From NCBI RefSeq assembly GCF_026340675.1, contig NZ_JAPEOX010000004.1:186001-250000 (forward strand): 64,000 nucleotides of DNA. The letters run 5' to 3'. Positions 25,112-33,554 of this stretch are shown here, piece by piece (the first letter of the stretch is position 1; the number at the start of each line of letters is the position of its first letter). The notes beneath the pieces are model-generated. The model worked only from the letters and a program-made list of their open reading frames with translations. It was not told the origin of the DNA and did not search any database. Position numbers and translations under genes: made by a program. Source of the stretch: Streptomyces sp. NBC_01264 (GTDB lineage Bacteria; Actinomycetota; Actinomycetes; Streptomycetales; Streptomycetaceae).

Positions 25112-25127
25112 CGGCGGCCTCGCGGGG

Positions 25128-25559
25128 TCAGCACACGGGGCTGTTCTGGGTGTCGGGGACCTGGGCCAGCCAGTGCACGGCGTCGCCGCGGAAGGACTGG
25201 TTGACGGGGACGAGGTCGGCTCCGCTGGTGTCGTCCAGGGCCGTGACGACGATGCCGAGCTCGGGGACGTCGCTGTCGATCGCCGCGAGACGGCTGCCGC
25301 AGCTCGGGCAGAAGCCCCGATGGGCCTCGCCCTCGAACGTGGTGAACCAGGTCGGTTCGACGCCGTTGGTCCAGGTGACGTCCTCGGGGACGAAGCCGGC
25401 CCACCACATCATCGGCCCGCCGCCGAGCTTCTTGCAGTGCCGGCAGCTGCAGGTGTGCGGGTAGACAGCCTCGCCCTTGACGGTGAAGCGGACCCGCCCG
25501 CACAGGCATCCGCCCGCGCGCTCCTGGACTGCGGCGACGACGTCGGGGGTGGCGTTCAT
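25128..25559 (-). CDS. GFA-family (glutathione-dependent formaldehyde-activating-like) protein
   Basis: A 143-residue protein. GGCLCGRVRF, CSCRHCKK and FCPSCGSRL supply the C-x-C, C-x-C-x2-C and C-x2-C cysteines of the GFA (CENP-V-like) zinc fold. Most members are annotated from the Gfa enzyme, but the true substrates are usually unknown. It lies as a single minus-strand gene at the edge of the cargo region. Confidence 0.85.
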   Translation of the reverse strand: MNATPDVVAAVQERAGGCLCGRVRFTVKGEAVYPHTCSCRHCKKLGGGPMMWWAGFVPEDVTWTNGVEPTWFTTFEGEAHRGFCPSCGSRLAAIDSDVPELGIVVTALDDTSGADLVPVNQSFRGDAVHWLAQVPDTQNSPVC

Positions 25560-25811
25560 CAGTTCATCTCCCGTGCACGGTCAGCTAGTTGAGCCCGACA
25601 GTGTGCCATCCCCGCGGTGATCGTCAGGGGCGGCGACGGCGCCGCGCCCTGGATCCCGAACTGCAGCAGCGTGTGCAGCAGACTCCCGGCGCCACCGGCG
25701 ACCAGCGACGAGAATTCGTGCGGCCGGGCGGGACGGCTTGTCCAGACCGTTGCGGCCCGAACGAGTCCGCATCGGCGGCATCGCGGACCAGACGGGATTC
25801 CCCGCCGCTGC

Positions 25812-26366
25812 TCACGGGCGGCGCAGGATGGCGAGCGCCTGGTCGGCGACCTGGCCGGGGCTGAGCGCACTGGTGTCGATCACCTCGGCGCTCCTCCTCA
25901 GCCAGGCCGCATACGCCTGCTCGTAGTCAGCGAGTTTGCGGCGCCGGAACGCGCGGACCCGCTCGCTGCGCTCCTCGCTGTCGGGGAACTCCATGCTCGT
26001 CTCGATCCTGGCCCTGACGGTGTCGGAGTGGGCGTGCAGGAGAAGGTGGTGCATGTTGACGCCCGCCCGCTGGAGTAGCCCGAAGATCTCGTCGGCGTAC
26101 TCGCGACGCAGCAGCGTCATCGGCGCGATGACCGGGCCCCCCGCCGTGTGGCGGTCCATCTCGGTACAGACGCCGGCGACCAGGGTGCGCCACATCGGGT
26201 AGTCCTGGAAGTCCCTCTGTCGGCTGGGGTGGTCGGCGAGGCTCTTGCGCAGCAGGAAGCCGACGTCTTCCGGGTCGATCATGACGCTGCCCTCGAGCTG
26301 CTGGTGGAGCAACGCGGCATTGGTGCTCTTGCCGCCGCCGAAGGGCCCGTTGATCCAGATGAGCAT
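25812..26366 (-). CDS. TmrB-like P-loop kinase, possible tunicamycin-resistance type
   Basis: A 184-residue protein. It begins MLIWINGPFGGGKSTNAALL (Walker A GPFGGGKS at 7-14). It then follows the TmrB pattern: DPEDVGFLLR, DFQDYPMWRTLV, VIAPMTLLRREYADEI and HHLLLHA. Bacillus TmrB is an ATP-binding protein that gives tunicamycin resistance when overexpressed. The antibiotic link for this protein is only inference from family. A short gap of 250 bp at its 3' side shows nothing that can be supported. Confidence 0.75.
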   Translation of the reverse strand: MLIWINGPFGGGKSTNAALLHQQLEGSVMIDPEDVGFLLRKSLADHPSRQRDFQDYPMWRTLVAGVCTEMDRHTAGGPVIAPMTLLRREYADEIFGLLQRAGVNMHHLLLHAHSDTVRARIETSMEFPDSEERSERVRAFRRRKLADYEQAYAAWLRRSAEVIDTSALSPGQVADQALAILRRP

Positions 26367-26487
26367 GTTCGTCTCCTCCGTGTCCGGCGGCAGGGGAGAC
26401 GGCGCTGACCGTGGCTGTCGGGGTCGGAACGCCGGCCGCTGTTCGCGGGCATGGTCCCACGCCGGGTGGAGGCGGGCGGCCAGTCCC

Positions 26488-27084
26488 TCACGCCCGGCGC
26501 CGGCGGGCGCCCGCTTCCCACTCCTGCCAGGCCGTGTACTCCTGTCGTACGTACGCCCGCCATCCGCCGGGTGCCTGCCACTCCGAGCAGGAGGGGCTGA
26601 AGGGCCCCTCGACGTGGACCTGGCCGAGGTCGAGATCGAGGTGGAGAAGCAGGGCCGCGCTCTCCACAGCAGCGGATGTCGCGGCCTCCGCCTCCTTGGG
26701 GGTGACCAGGTTGCAGTACAGGGCGAGTTCCATCTCCCGGGCCGCTCGATCGAGGTAGGCGGCCTGGCGCAGGTAGAACAGCCGGTAGCCGCCGCTGTCG
26801 ACGGCGCGGCCGCTGTTCGCCTTGGCGGCTCGTGCGCGCGTGTTGATGCCCTCGGCCCACAGGCCCAGGACGAGCTCCTCCTCGGCGAGGTCGGGGGCAG
26901 TGCCGTAGGCCTGGTGGTAGTCCGGGGCGGGGAACTCCGGTGTTTCGAAGGCCTGCCAGAGGTGGCCGCAGCGGGTGCAGGTGAAGGCGGTGAGGGCGGC
27001 CGGCGAGTGGATCGGCCCGGTGAAGTGCGGCTCGATCCGGTCGAGGGCGCACTGCGGGCAGAGGATCGGGTGCTGGGTGGTCAT
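26488..27084 (-). CDS. Hypothetical protein with zinc ribbon
   Basis: A 198-residue protein with ATG 27084 behind AAGGGGAC. The N-terminus has two CxxC pairs (LCPQCALD and FTCTRCGHLW), which form a zinc ribbon. The remainder is helical and acidic (DLAEEELVLGLWAEGINTRARAAKANSGRAVDSGGYRLFYLRQAAYLDRAAREMELALY), then ends in an Arg cluster. No enzyme motif is seen. It sits downstream of the MFS gene terminator. Confidence 0.6.
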   Translation of the reverse strand: MTTQHPILCPQCALDRIEPHFTGPIHSPAALTAFTCTRCGHLWQAFETPEFPAPDYHQAYGTAPDLAEEELVLGLWAEGINTRARAAKANSGRAVDSGGYRLFYLRQAAYLDRAAREMELALYCNLVTPKEAEAATSAAVESAALLLHLDLDLGQVHVEGPFSPSCSEWQAPGGWRAYVRQEYTAWQEWEAGARRRRA

Positions 27085-27158
27085 CGTGTCCCCTTGTCCT
27101 GTCGTGGTGAGGGCGGGTCCGGGATGGTCGTTGTTGAGGTGAGGGGGCCGGAAACGAA

Positions 27159-27195
27159 GATGGCCCCGGCCACATGGGGTGTGGTCGGGGCCATC
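27159..27195 (-). terminator. Terminator of the first MFS gene
   Basis: A 15-bp stem (GATGGCCCCGGCCAC with GTGGTCGGGGCCATC, one G-U type mismatch) and a 7-nt loop. It is followed on the minus strand by TTCGTTTCC and lies just after the MFS stop. Confidence 0.8.
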
Positions 27196-27220
27196 GGGGT
27201 GCGTGCCGGCGTCGCGCCGA

Positions 27221-28615
27221 TCACTCGCTCGGTGCGACGGCTTCCGTGCGGCGGGTCGGCTCGTCGGCGGGCTGCGGGGTCTCGCGGGTCCCGGCTCCGG
27301 TGGCGGGCGGCGTCGGGGCGGGGGCCGGCCAGGGCACGTTGGCGAAGTTCGCGGTCACGGGTTCCTCCAGGGGCTCGGTTGTGGTCGGGGCGGGATGGGG
27401 GCGCATGGTCCGGGCGAGGGGGTAGCAAGCGGCGACGGCGGTCACCGCGCTGGCTGCGAGGATCGAGGCGACCAGCGGGCGCCCGCCGGCATCGAGCGCG
27501 AGCGCGATCCCGAGGGGCGGCAGGGAGGCAAGTGCGGTGGCTCCGCTGACGATCGCCTGGTAGCGGCCGGTCGCTCCGGGCGGTGCGGCGCTGGAGATGT
27601 AGGCGCCGAGCGCGACGCTGTAGCAGATCTCCCCCGGGACCAAGAGAACGGCCGCGACGGCGTAGCCGATCACGGTGTGCTGGAAGGCGGCCACGGTCAT
27701 GCCGAGTCCGAGGATCGCCGAGCCGGTCGCGAGGACGGGGACGAACGGGAACCGGATGGTGTCGCCGCGCCCGACCAGCAGCCGCATCAGGGGCGGTGTC
27801 AGGACCAGGACCGCGACCGTGTTGGCGACCATGGCGACGCCGTAGCTCGTCGTCGGGAGATGATCGCTCGTCATCAGGAGCGGGAGGACCGAGACCAGGC
27901 CCCAGGCGCAGATCATCGAGCAGACGGCGACCACGGTGATCCAGCGCAGGGTGGGGTCGGCCAGGATCTGCCGGTAGCTGACCGCCTGTTCCTCGTCTTC
28001 CTTCTTGGCCCGCGGTGCCAGAGTGCGACGGGCGACGACGGCGAAGCCGAGGCAGACGATGCCGTTGACGACGAACAGGAGCCGGTAGCCGTGATGGTGG
28101 GCGAGGTAGCCGCCGACGCCGCCGCACACGGCGATGCCGACGTTGGCCGACCAGTAGAGCCAGGCCTGGGCCCGGGTGCGCCCGGCCTCCGAGGAGATGG
28201 TGTCGTTGATGGCGGCCGATACCGCGGGCCGGTGGGCCTCCATGGTCAGCCCCAGGCACAGGGCGACGGCAAGGAGTGCGGGCAGTGAGGTGGCCAGGGT
28301 GAGAGCGAAGCAGGCGAGAGCCGACACGATCATCAGGGCCGTCAGGGCGGTGCGCTGTCCCAGGCGGTCGGTGAGTACGCCGGCGGAGGCCTGACCGAGG
28401 CACCAGCCGACGCCGAAGACGGTCAGCGCGGCGCCGGCGGCGGTGGTGCCGTGGCCGGAGCCGGACACCCCGGTGGCGACGTAGTAGCCGAGGAAGTCCC
28501 AGCAGAATCCACCGGCCTTCACGACCAGGGAGCTCCCGATCAGGATCCATACGACTGAGCGGGCGGTACGCACGGATGGGACGGCGTCGGTTGCGGGTGC
28601 GTGTGCGGTGGCCAT
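27221..28615 (-). CDS. MFS transporter
   Basis: A 464-residue integral membrane protein with about 12 hydrophobic helices. ATG 28615 is chosen for GGGAGA upstream. The MFS motif A region lies between helices 2 and 3 (AGVLTDRLGQRTAL). The C-terminal 50 residues are a Pro/Thr-rich cytoplasmic tail. It belongs to the drug:H+ antiporter-like group by motif, with unknown substrate. The 350-nt leader holds a short peptide and hairpins that look like an attenuator. Confidence 0.85.
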   Translation of the reverse strand: MATAHAPATDAVPSVRTARSVVWILIGSSLVVKAGGFCWDFLGYYVATGVSGSGHGTTAAGAALTVFGVGWCLGQASAGVLTDRLGQRTALTALMIVSALACFALTLATSLPALLAVALCLGLTMEAHRPAVSAAINDTISSEAGRTRAQAWLYWSANVGIAVCGGVGGYLAHHHGYRLLFVVNGIVCLGFAVVARRTLAPRAKKEDEEQAVSYRQILADPTLRWITVVAVCSMICAWGLVSVLPLLMTSDHLPTTSYGVAMVANTVAVLVLTPPLMRLLVGRGDTIRFPFVPVLATGSAILGLGMTVAAFQHTVIGYAVAAVLLVPGEICYSVALGAYISSAAPPGATGRYQAIVSGATALASLPPLGIALALDAGGRPLVASILAASAVTAVAACYPLARTMRPHPAPTTTEPLEEPVTANFANVPWPAPAPTPPATGAGTRETPQPADEPTRRTEAVAPSE

Positions 28616-28667
28616 GCAGCGTCTCCCTGCAGGCCCGGCCTGCGGTCGTCGTGTGGGGGGGGACAGC

Positions 28668-28704
28668 CCGAAGGCGGCCGTCCCAGGGGCGCGGCCGCCT
28701 TCGG
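28668..28704 (-). terminator. Hairpin in the MFS leader, candidate attenuator
   Basis: Perfect 13-bp stem CCGAAGGCGGCCG / CGGCCGCCTTCGG with an 11-nt loop, between the leader peptide and the MFS start codon. No T-run follows. A second hairpin, GTTCGCGC / GCGCGAAC at 28714-28738, covers the leader peptide stop codon. GCAGGCCCGGCCTGC at 28629-28643 lies next to the ribosome site. Confidence 0.55.
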
Positions 28705-28721
28705 TGTGAGGTTGTTCGCGC

Positions 28722-28790
28722 TTACGCGGGGCGCGAACGGTGGGGACGCTGGCGGTGCGGTCGGTCGGAGCTGTTGCGGCAGGGGCGCAT
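28722..28790 (-). CDS. Leader peptide upstream of the MFS gene
   Basis: A 22-residue reading frame with a strong ribosome site (GAGGAGAAGCCC then ATG at 28790). It reads MRPCRNSSDRPHRQRPHRSR then PA and stops at TAA. It is extremely rich in Arg, Pro and His. Its stop codon lies in an 8-bp hairpin, and a 13-bp hairpin follows before the transporter gene. This is the layout of ribosome-controlled attenuation, where stalling of translation frees the downstream gene. Confidence 0.5.
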   Translation of the reverse strand: MRPCRNSSDRPHRQRPHRSRPA

Positions 28791-28814
28791 GGGCTTCTCC
28801 TCTTCGGTGGTGCC

Positions 28815-28830
28815 GTCACCCCGGGGTGAC
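28815..28830. promoter_or_regulatory. Perfect 16-bp palindrome upstream of the MFS leader
   Basis: GTCACCCCGGGGTGAC, 25 bp before the leader peptide start, is a candidate operator. The rest of 28616-28968 is described under the leader and hairpin entries. Confidence 0.4.
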
Positions 28831-28968
28831 GGGCTGAAACTGACGGTAGGTGCAGGTCAGAGGCGCGGGCGTCGTTTCGGTGCACCCCGGACAAGGTCCG
28901 GCATTCAACTATGTCCGGGGTGCGTGGTTCGCCCACGGGAGCCGCGGCCGCCGGGCCTGGCGACCGGG

Positions 28969-30222
28969 TCACGCCCGTTCCGCTCCGCAGGACGCGGGCT
29001 TCTCCCCGTCGCCTGGAAGGGCGGCGTACGGTGCCTGCTCGGCGTGCCTGCCGGCGCCGCCCGGGCTGCTGCGGGCCTGCTCCGCGATGCCGGCCGCGGT
29101 CTGCCGTCCGACGTCGGGATGGTGGGCGGTGAGCCAGCCGAGAAGCTGCTCGACGGGCTCGGAAAGCCCGTTGCCGGCGGCGAGGTCGGCGCGGGCTGCG
29201 TCGGTGACCAGCGCGGCCAGGGCCTGGGTGGGGACCGTGTCGTGCAGGCGGATCGCGGCGAGGTGAGCGAGGTCGGCAGCCACCTCGTGGACGGCGTCGG
29301 GGGAACGGTGTCGCAGCACCCACCGGCTACGGCGGCCGGGGTGGCGCCACAGGGCGGCGAAAAAGAGCTGGTCGAGGTGGGCCCGCAGTCCCTCCGCTCC
29401 GGCCGGCAGGGTGTCGGCCCGCCGCGTCCGGCCGGCGCCGTGGTCGCCGGGGGCGGGCCGCAGACGCTGTGCGGCCCAGTCGTGGGCGACGGGGCGGGAC
29501 CACAACGGCCGCCCGCCGACGACGGCCTGGGGCTGCGGAACCCGGCACAGACCGCGGGAGTTGTAGGCGCGCAGCGTGGAGGAGCTGATGCCGGCGATGG
29601 CCGCGAAGCCGGGGGTGCCGACGAGTTGGCCGCCGGCCAGTTCCGGCGCGGTGAGCGTCACGACGCAGTCCCCCAGGTCCGGCCTGCGGGGTGACCGGCT
29701 GCGCCCGGCTGCCCAGCGGGCCAGGTCGTGCGCCCAGTTCGCCGGGTCGGGCCGTTCTGCTGAGAGGGAGACGGTGGTGTACTCGCGGCCGAGAGCGGCG
29801 TCCGGTCCGGTCTCGCGGAGCAGGTCGGCGGCGGAGACGGTGACCGCTTGGGGGACACGGTGCCGTTCGAAGGCGCCGGCGGTGTCGTCCCAGAGCTGAG
29901 CGGGCCTGAACCAGGCGGTGCCGTCCCATGCGTAGCCACCTGCGCGGGTGAGCAGCGGCGGGTCGTCCTCCCAGTCGATCCACCCGGATCCGCTGCCGTT
30001 CTCGTAGAGGAGCACCGTCCGGCCGAACTGCGGATGGACGCGCACGATCCACGTGACGTCGTCGCGGTGCTGGTCGGACAGTTCCAACGGTCCTGCGGAG
30101 ACGGCGTGCGGGTCCGACAGGATGCCACGGAGGTCGGTGTCGGCGACGAAGGGAAGGCCCGGCACGGGGTGGTCGGTGCTGGTGCCGTTCGCGAGGGGCG
30201 CGGTAGTGGGGCAGGTGGTCAT
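28969..30222 (-). CDS. Hypothetical protein
   Basis: A 417-residue protein with ATG 30222 behind GAAGGAC. The N-terminal half is rich in Asp and Trp (HPQFGRTVLLYENGSGSGWIDWEDDPPLLTRAGGYAWDGTAWFRPAQLWD). A middle segment, IAGISSSTLRAYNSRGLCRVPQPQAVVGGRPLWSRPVAHDW, looks like a MerR/excisionase-like helix-turn-helix with a wing, so DNA binding is likely. The C-terminal half is helical. The 36-bp distance to the IclR-like gene indicates one operon. Confidence 0.6.
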   Translation of the reverse strand: MTTCPTTAPLANGTSTDHPVPGLPFVADTDLRGILSDPHAVSAGPLELSDQHRDDVTWIVRVHPQFGRTVLLYENGSGSGWIDWEDDPPLLTRAGGYAWDGTAWFRPAQLWDDTAGAFERHRVPQAVTVSAADLLRETGPDAALGREYTTVSLSAERPDPANWAHDLARWAAGRSRSPRRPDLGDCVVTLTAPELAGGQLVGTPGFAAIAGISSSTLRAYNSRGLCRVPQPQAVVGGRPLWSRPVAHDWAAQRLRPAPGDHGAGRTRRADTLPAGAEGLRAHLDQLFFAALWRHPGRRSRWVLRHRSPDAVHEVAADLAHLAAIRLHDTVPTQALAALVTDAARADLAAGNGLSEPVEQLLGWLTAHHPDVGRQTAAGIAEQARSSPGGAGRHAEQAPYAALPGDGEKPASCGAERA

Positions 30223-30258
30223 CGCTGCAGTCCTTCGGGCGCTCGGGGAGTGGAAGGT

Positions 30259-31074
30259 TCAGGCCGTGCGGCGGGAGGGCGCGGTGGGGGTGGCCGCGCG
30301 GCGCAGCAGGACGGCGAACTCCTGGGTGCGCAGGGGGTCCTGGAAGAGGTGGTCGGGGCCGGTGATGCTGAGGACGGCGGTGAGGTGGCGGCCGTGGAGT
30401 ACGGGGGTGGCCAGCGTGCAGATGCCCGGACAGCGGCGCAGCGCGATCCGGTTGGAGTGGATGGCTTCGCGGGTGGCCGCCGGCAGGATCAGGGATCGGT
30501 CCTCGGCGTCGATGGCGAGGTCTGCGGGGAGGTAGGCCAGGGCTGTGCGCCCGGCAGCCGTGTGGCGGGGGTCGGTCTGCTGGGCGGCGGCCGCGCGGAG
30601 CTCCGGTTGTGGGCACAGCAGGTCGACGAGGTCGAGGTGGAGGCCCAGGCCCGGGCGGCAGCGGGGTTCGTGCCATGCCACGGCGAGGCCGGTTTCCGCC
30701 TGGAGGTGCTGCAGGACGCCGCGGACGCGGGGCGTGGTCGACGCGGTGGTGACCGGCGCGGTGAGCAGGGCCGGATCAGGGGTGAGCCGGTAGGTGCCGC
30801 GGCGGGTGCCGTGTTCGACGAGGTCCTCCAGGGCTGCGGCCTTGAGGAGCTTCGCGGCGTGCGACGGCTGCAGTTCGGCGACGCGGGCGATGTCGGCGAG
30901 CTGGTGCTCGGTGTGGGCGCCGAGGCTCAGCAGCGCGCGAAGGACACGGAAGCCGCGGCCAGCGGACTGCGGCGGCTGACGGCCGTCCGCCACGGCGGCG
31001 AGCACCTGGGGAACGGTGGGCGGCGACCACGCCGGAGAGGAGGGGTTGCGGGGCGGGACGGAGAGGCTGGACAT
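30259..31074 (-). CDS. IclR-like transcription regulator
   Basis: 271 residues from ATG 31074 (GGGAG upstream). A winged helix lies at about 25-90 (GFRVLRALLSLGAHTEHQLADIARVAELQPSHAAKLLKAAALEDLVEHG). A ligand-binding-like domain ends with HSNRIALRRCPGICTLATPVLHGRHLTAVLSITGP, matching the IclR effector domain. It is transcribed with the 28969 gene. It may control neighbouring cargo genes. The ligand is unknown. Confidence 0.75.
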   Translation of the reverse strand: MSSLSVPPRNPSSPAWSPPTVPQVLAAVADGRQPPQSAGRGFRVLRALLSLGAHTEHQLADIARVAELQPSHAAKLLKAAALEDLVEHGTRRGTYRLTPDPALLTAPVTTASTTPRVRGVLQHLQAETGLAVAWHEPRCRPGLGLHLDLVDLLCPQPELRAAAAQQTDPRHTAAGRTALAYLPADLAIDAEDRSLILPAATREAIHSNRIALRRCPGICTLATPVLHGRHLTAVLSITGPDHLFQDPLRTQEFAVLLRRAATPTAPSRRTA

Positions 31075-31177
31075 GCGGCTCCCATGGGGGTTGGGCGCGG
31101 TGAGACTCCAGAGGTCGGTGTATCGGGGTGGGAGCCGCCACCGCGGCTGCGGCTCCCTCTGCGGGTGCGCGGGCGGG

Positions 31178-31378
31178 TCAGGCGCCGCCGGGGCGGCGTG
31201 GGAACTCACCCGGGCCCGGCTCGTCGTCGGGGTCCTCACCGACCGGAGCAGACGCTCGCTCGTCGGGCTCGACGAACAGGTTCTTCCACTCGGGCTTGGG
31301 CGACAGGGGCGCGGGACGGGGGCGGCGGACGGGCGGCTCGCTCCGGCCGGGCGGGATGCGGCGCTGCTGCGGGTGCAC
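31178..31378 (-). CDS. Small Pro/Arg-rich protein
   Basis: 66 residues from GTG 31378 with AGGGGA upstream. The composition is Pro/Arg/Glu and disordered (PEWKNLFVEPDERASAPVGEDPDDEPGPGEFPRRPGG). It fills the gap between the HNH lipoprotein and IclR-like genes in the same direction. Support is moderate: good ribosome site but low-complexity sequence. Confidence 0.45.
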   Translation of the reverse strand: MHPQQRRIPPGRSEPPVRRPRPAPLSPKPEWKNLFVEPDERASAPVGEDPDDEPGPGEFPRRPGGA

Positions 31379-31393
31379 GGCGGTCCCCTTTCT

Positions 31394-32152
31394 CTACGGG
31401 AGGTTCGGCAGGGCGACGCCCTGCGTGGTGGCGGCGGGCAACGGTTCGTCGGGGCAGGTGGCGAGCACCTGACTCATCGCGTTCCTCTCGGGCGCGGTGA
31501 CCGACAGCTGGTACTTGGTCTTGACGGCGATCTGGCGGGCCACGTACCGGCAGTGGAAGGCGCGGTCCGGCGGCAGCCAGGTGTCGGCGTCCCTGTCGGA
31601 CTTGGAGGCGTTCGACGGCCCGTCCACGGCCAGCAGGTTCAGCGGGTCGTTGCTGAGGGCTTCACGCTGGGGCTGGGTGAGCTGTCGGGCGCCCGCGCGC
31701 CAGCTCGCGCCCAGCGCCACGGCGTGATCGATCTGAACCCTTGCGCTCTGCGGGCCGCGCACGAAGCGCAGTTGCCGCCCGGTGTAGGGGTCCTTGAGCG
31801 TTCCGGTAGCGACCACGCACGTCGAGGTCCCCTTGAAGGTGAGCTCGTGCAGGTCGCGGCGGAGTACGTCGTTGCGGGTGTCGCAGTGGTTTCCCGATCC
31901 GGGAGCGCTGGTGTCGTCCGACCAGGCCGGGCCGAACCCGGCTTCGCGGTCGTAGCCGGCCATCGGTGCGGGGGCACGCACGGCCAGGCGGATGAGCGCG
32001 GCCCGGGCGCTGCCGTCCGGCCCGGAGGCCAGGGCCGGCGCCTTGGCGTCGTCGGCGGCCTCGATTCCGGCGAGGGCGGAGCAGCCGCTCAGGGTAACGG
32101 CGAGGAGGAGGGTGGCGACGGCGGGGCCGGCGCCTCGGATGCGGTGGTTCAA
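31394..32152 (-). CDS. Secreted HNH (DUF1524-like) lipoprotein nuclease
   Basis: A 252-residue protein with a lipoprotein signal ending in LSGC (Cys24). The nuclease motif QIDHAVALGASWRAGA with the later DPLNLLAVDGPSNASKSDRD and TWLPPDRAFHCRYV is the DUF1524/HNH pattern. The His of DH and the Asn-Lys tail are the usual metal and phosphate ligands. Such extracellular nucleases are common in Streptomyces, and they are thought to degrade DNA outside the cell. A plasmid-borne copy near conjugation genes is notable. Confidence 0.85.
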   Translation of the reverse strand: MNHRIRGAGPAVATLLLAVTLSGCSALAGIEAADDAKAPALASGPDGSARAALIRLAVRAPAPMAGYDREAGFGPAWSDDTSAPGSGNHCDTRNDVLRRDLHELTFKGTSTCVVATGTLKDPYTGRQLRFVRGPQSARVQIDHAVALGASWRAGARQLTQPQREALSNDPLNLLAVDGPSNASKSDRDADTWLPPDRAFHCRYVARQIAVKTKYQLSVTAPERNAMSQVLATCPDEPLPAATTQGVALPNLP

Positions 32153-32218
32153 CTCGGCTGTCCCTCTGTCAGGTTCGTGCGGCGGCCCGGTGTGAGAGAG
32201 CCGCGCCGCTGGTGTCGG

Positions 32219-33055
32219 TCACGCGGTGAGGGTGCGCGCGGCGGTCGGCGTGCGCAGAGCCTTCGCGAAGGCCCTGAGCACGCCGAGCGCCCCGTCAAGG
32301 CCGGCGGCTCCGCTGGCCTGCAGGAGCGGGCGGATGAGCGGGGACCCGATCACTACGGCGTCGACGTACGGAGCGACGATCGCGGCTCGCTCGGGGGTAC
32401 TGATGCCGATGCCTCCGACCACGGGCAGGGAGCTGATCGACCGCAGCCGGCGGGTGAAGCCGTCCAGGGCGGCCAGGTCAAGTTCGCCCTGGAAGCCGGT
32501 GGGCGCGACCGCAGCGGGGGCGTACACCCACCCCGAGGCGGCGTCCGCGATGCGGGCCAGCTGTGTGTCGTCGGCACTGCGGGGGGCGAACTGCGGGGTG
32601 TGGATGCCTGCTGCGTGGGCGGCCGCGAGCCAGCCGTCCGCCTCGGAGACGGGGAGGTCGGGGATCATCGCGCCTGCGGCGCCGGCCTGGGCCAGGTCCT
32701 GGGCGAACCGTTCGACACCGAAGTCCAGGACCGGGGACCAGTAGCTCATGGCGACGACGGGTGCGCTGGTGGTGGATGCGGCGAGGCGGATGGTGGAGAA
32801 GACGTGGGCCATGCGGGCGCCCTGGCCCAGGGCCTGGGCGTACGCCTCTTTGATGTCCGGCCCGTCGAGCGTCGGCGTGTGGTGCGGGACGCCGACTTCC
32901 AGGAAGTCGGCACCGTTGCGGGTGAACGCGCGCAGGGTGTCGAGGCCGCCCGTCCAGTTGGGGAACCCGGCCGGCAGGAAGGCGCCGAGCGCGGGGCGGT
33001 GACGGTGGGCGAGCAGGGCCGTCAACGCGGTCGCGGCAGGGGTCAGGGAAGTCAT
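32219..33055 (-). CDS. trpA: Stand-alone tryptophan synthase alpha-chain homologue
   Basis: A 278-residue protein, close to the usual TrpA length. The catalytic Glu and Asp are kept with the correct 11-residue spacing: FLEVGVPHHTPTLDGPDIKE has Glu53 and Asp64. The C-terminal VVGGIGISTPERAAIVAPYVDAVVIGSPLI keeps the phosphate-binding glycines. TrpA cleaves indole-3-glycerol phosphate to indole. No trpB is nearby, so it may be a free indole-forming lyase of the BX1/Igl kind, used in a specialised pathway. The neighbouring secreted-protein genes give no hint of the product. Confidence 0.8.
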   Translation of the reverse strand: MTSLTPAATALTALLAHRHRPALGAFLPAGFPNWTGGLDTLRAFTRNGADFLEVGVPHHTPTLDGPDIKEAYAQALGQGARMAHVFSTIRLAASTTSAPVVAMSYWSPVLDFGVERFAQDLAQAGAAGAMIPDLPVSEADGWLAAAHAAGIHTPQFAPRSADDTQLARIADAASGWVYAPAAVAPTGFQGELDLAALDGFTRRLRSISSLPVVGGIGISTPERAAIVAPYVDAVVIGSPLIRPLLQASGAAGLDGALGVLRAFAKALRTPTAARTLTA

Positions 33056-33191
33056 GGCAGGGCGCGCCTTTCGCAGGGCGAGGGGTGGTGTGGGGGGCCG
33101 CGATCCCGCGGTGGGTGAACCCTGCGCGGAGACAGGAGGGGGCCGCCGGGGGTCCGGCCGCCGACGGGCGGCGGCCGGAGCCGAGCCGGAG

Positions 33192-33530
33192 CTATCCGGC
33201 GAGGTGGAACTTGATCATGTCCTGGCGGATCCAGCCCGTGGTGCCGGCCTTCAGCCCGCCCTTGGAGCGCTTGGTGAGCTTGGCCTTGTACCAGGACCCG
33301 CTCTTGCAGTAGAGGGCCAGCTGGTCCTTGTTGTAGACGAGTCCCTTGCTCGCGTACGAAGTCGACGGTCCGCTGCGGAAGTTGATGCCGTTGCCGTCGA
33401 CTTCGGCGCCCTGGTCGTAGGTGGAGCAGTCGCTGCCTGCGGCGGACGCGGCCGGCGCCAGGACGGCGGCGCCGCCGGTCAGGAGGGAGACGGACAGGGC
33501 GACGGTGGCGAGTTTCTTCAGTGCGGCCAT
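33192..33530 (-). CDS. Small secreted SH3-like protein
   Basis: 112 residues from ATG 33530 behind GAAGGGA. It has a signal peptide with AxA cleavage site (VLAPAASAAGS, about residue 30). The mature part has NFRSGPSTSYASKGLVYNKDQLALYCKSGSWYKAKL and TTGWIRQDMIKF, the pattern of bacterial SH3 domains. Such proteins bind peptidoglycan or related polymers. It sits downstream of the sortase-anchored protein but beyond a strong terminator. Confidence 0.75.
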   Translation of the reverse strand: MAALKKLATVALSVSLLTGGAAVLAPAASAAGSDCSTYDQGAEVDGNGINFRSGPSTSYASKGLVYNKDQLALYCKSGSWYKAKLTKRSKGGLKAGTTGWIRQDMIKFHLAG

Positions 33531-33554
33531 GGCGTTCGAGGTCCCTTCGGGTAG

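Noticed and set aside
25559..25870. Minus-strand frame of 103 codons between the GFA and TmrB-like genes
   Set aside because: It overlaps the TmrB-like gene, lacks a ribosome site and has a Ser/Arg/Pro composition typical of a shadow frame.
29848..33118. Plus-strand frames of 550 and 700 codons opposite the IclR-like, HNH and TrpA genes
   Set aside because: The minus-strand proteins have recognisable domains and signal peptides; the plus-strand ones do not.
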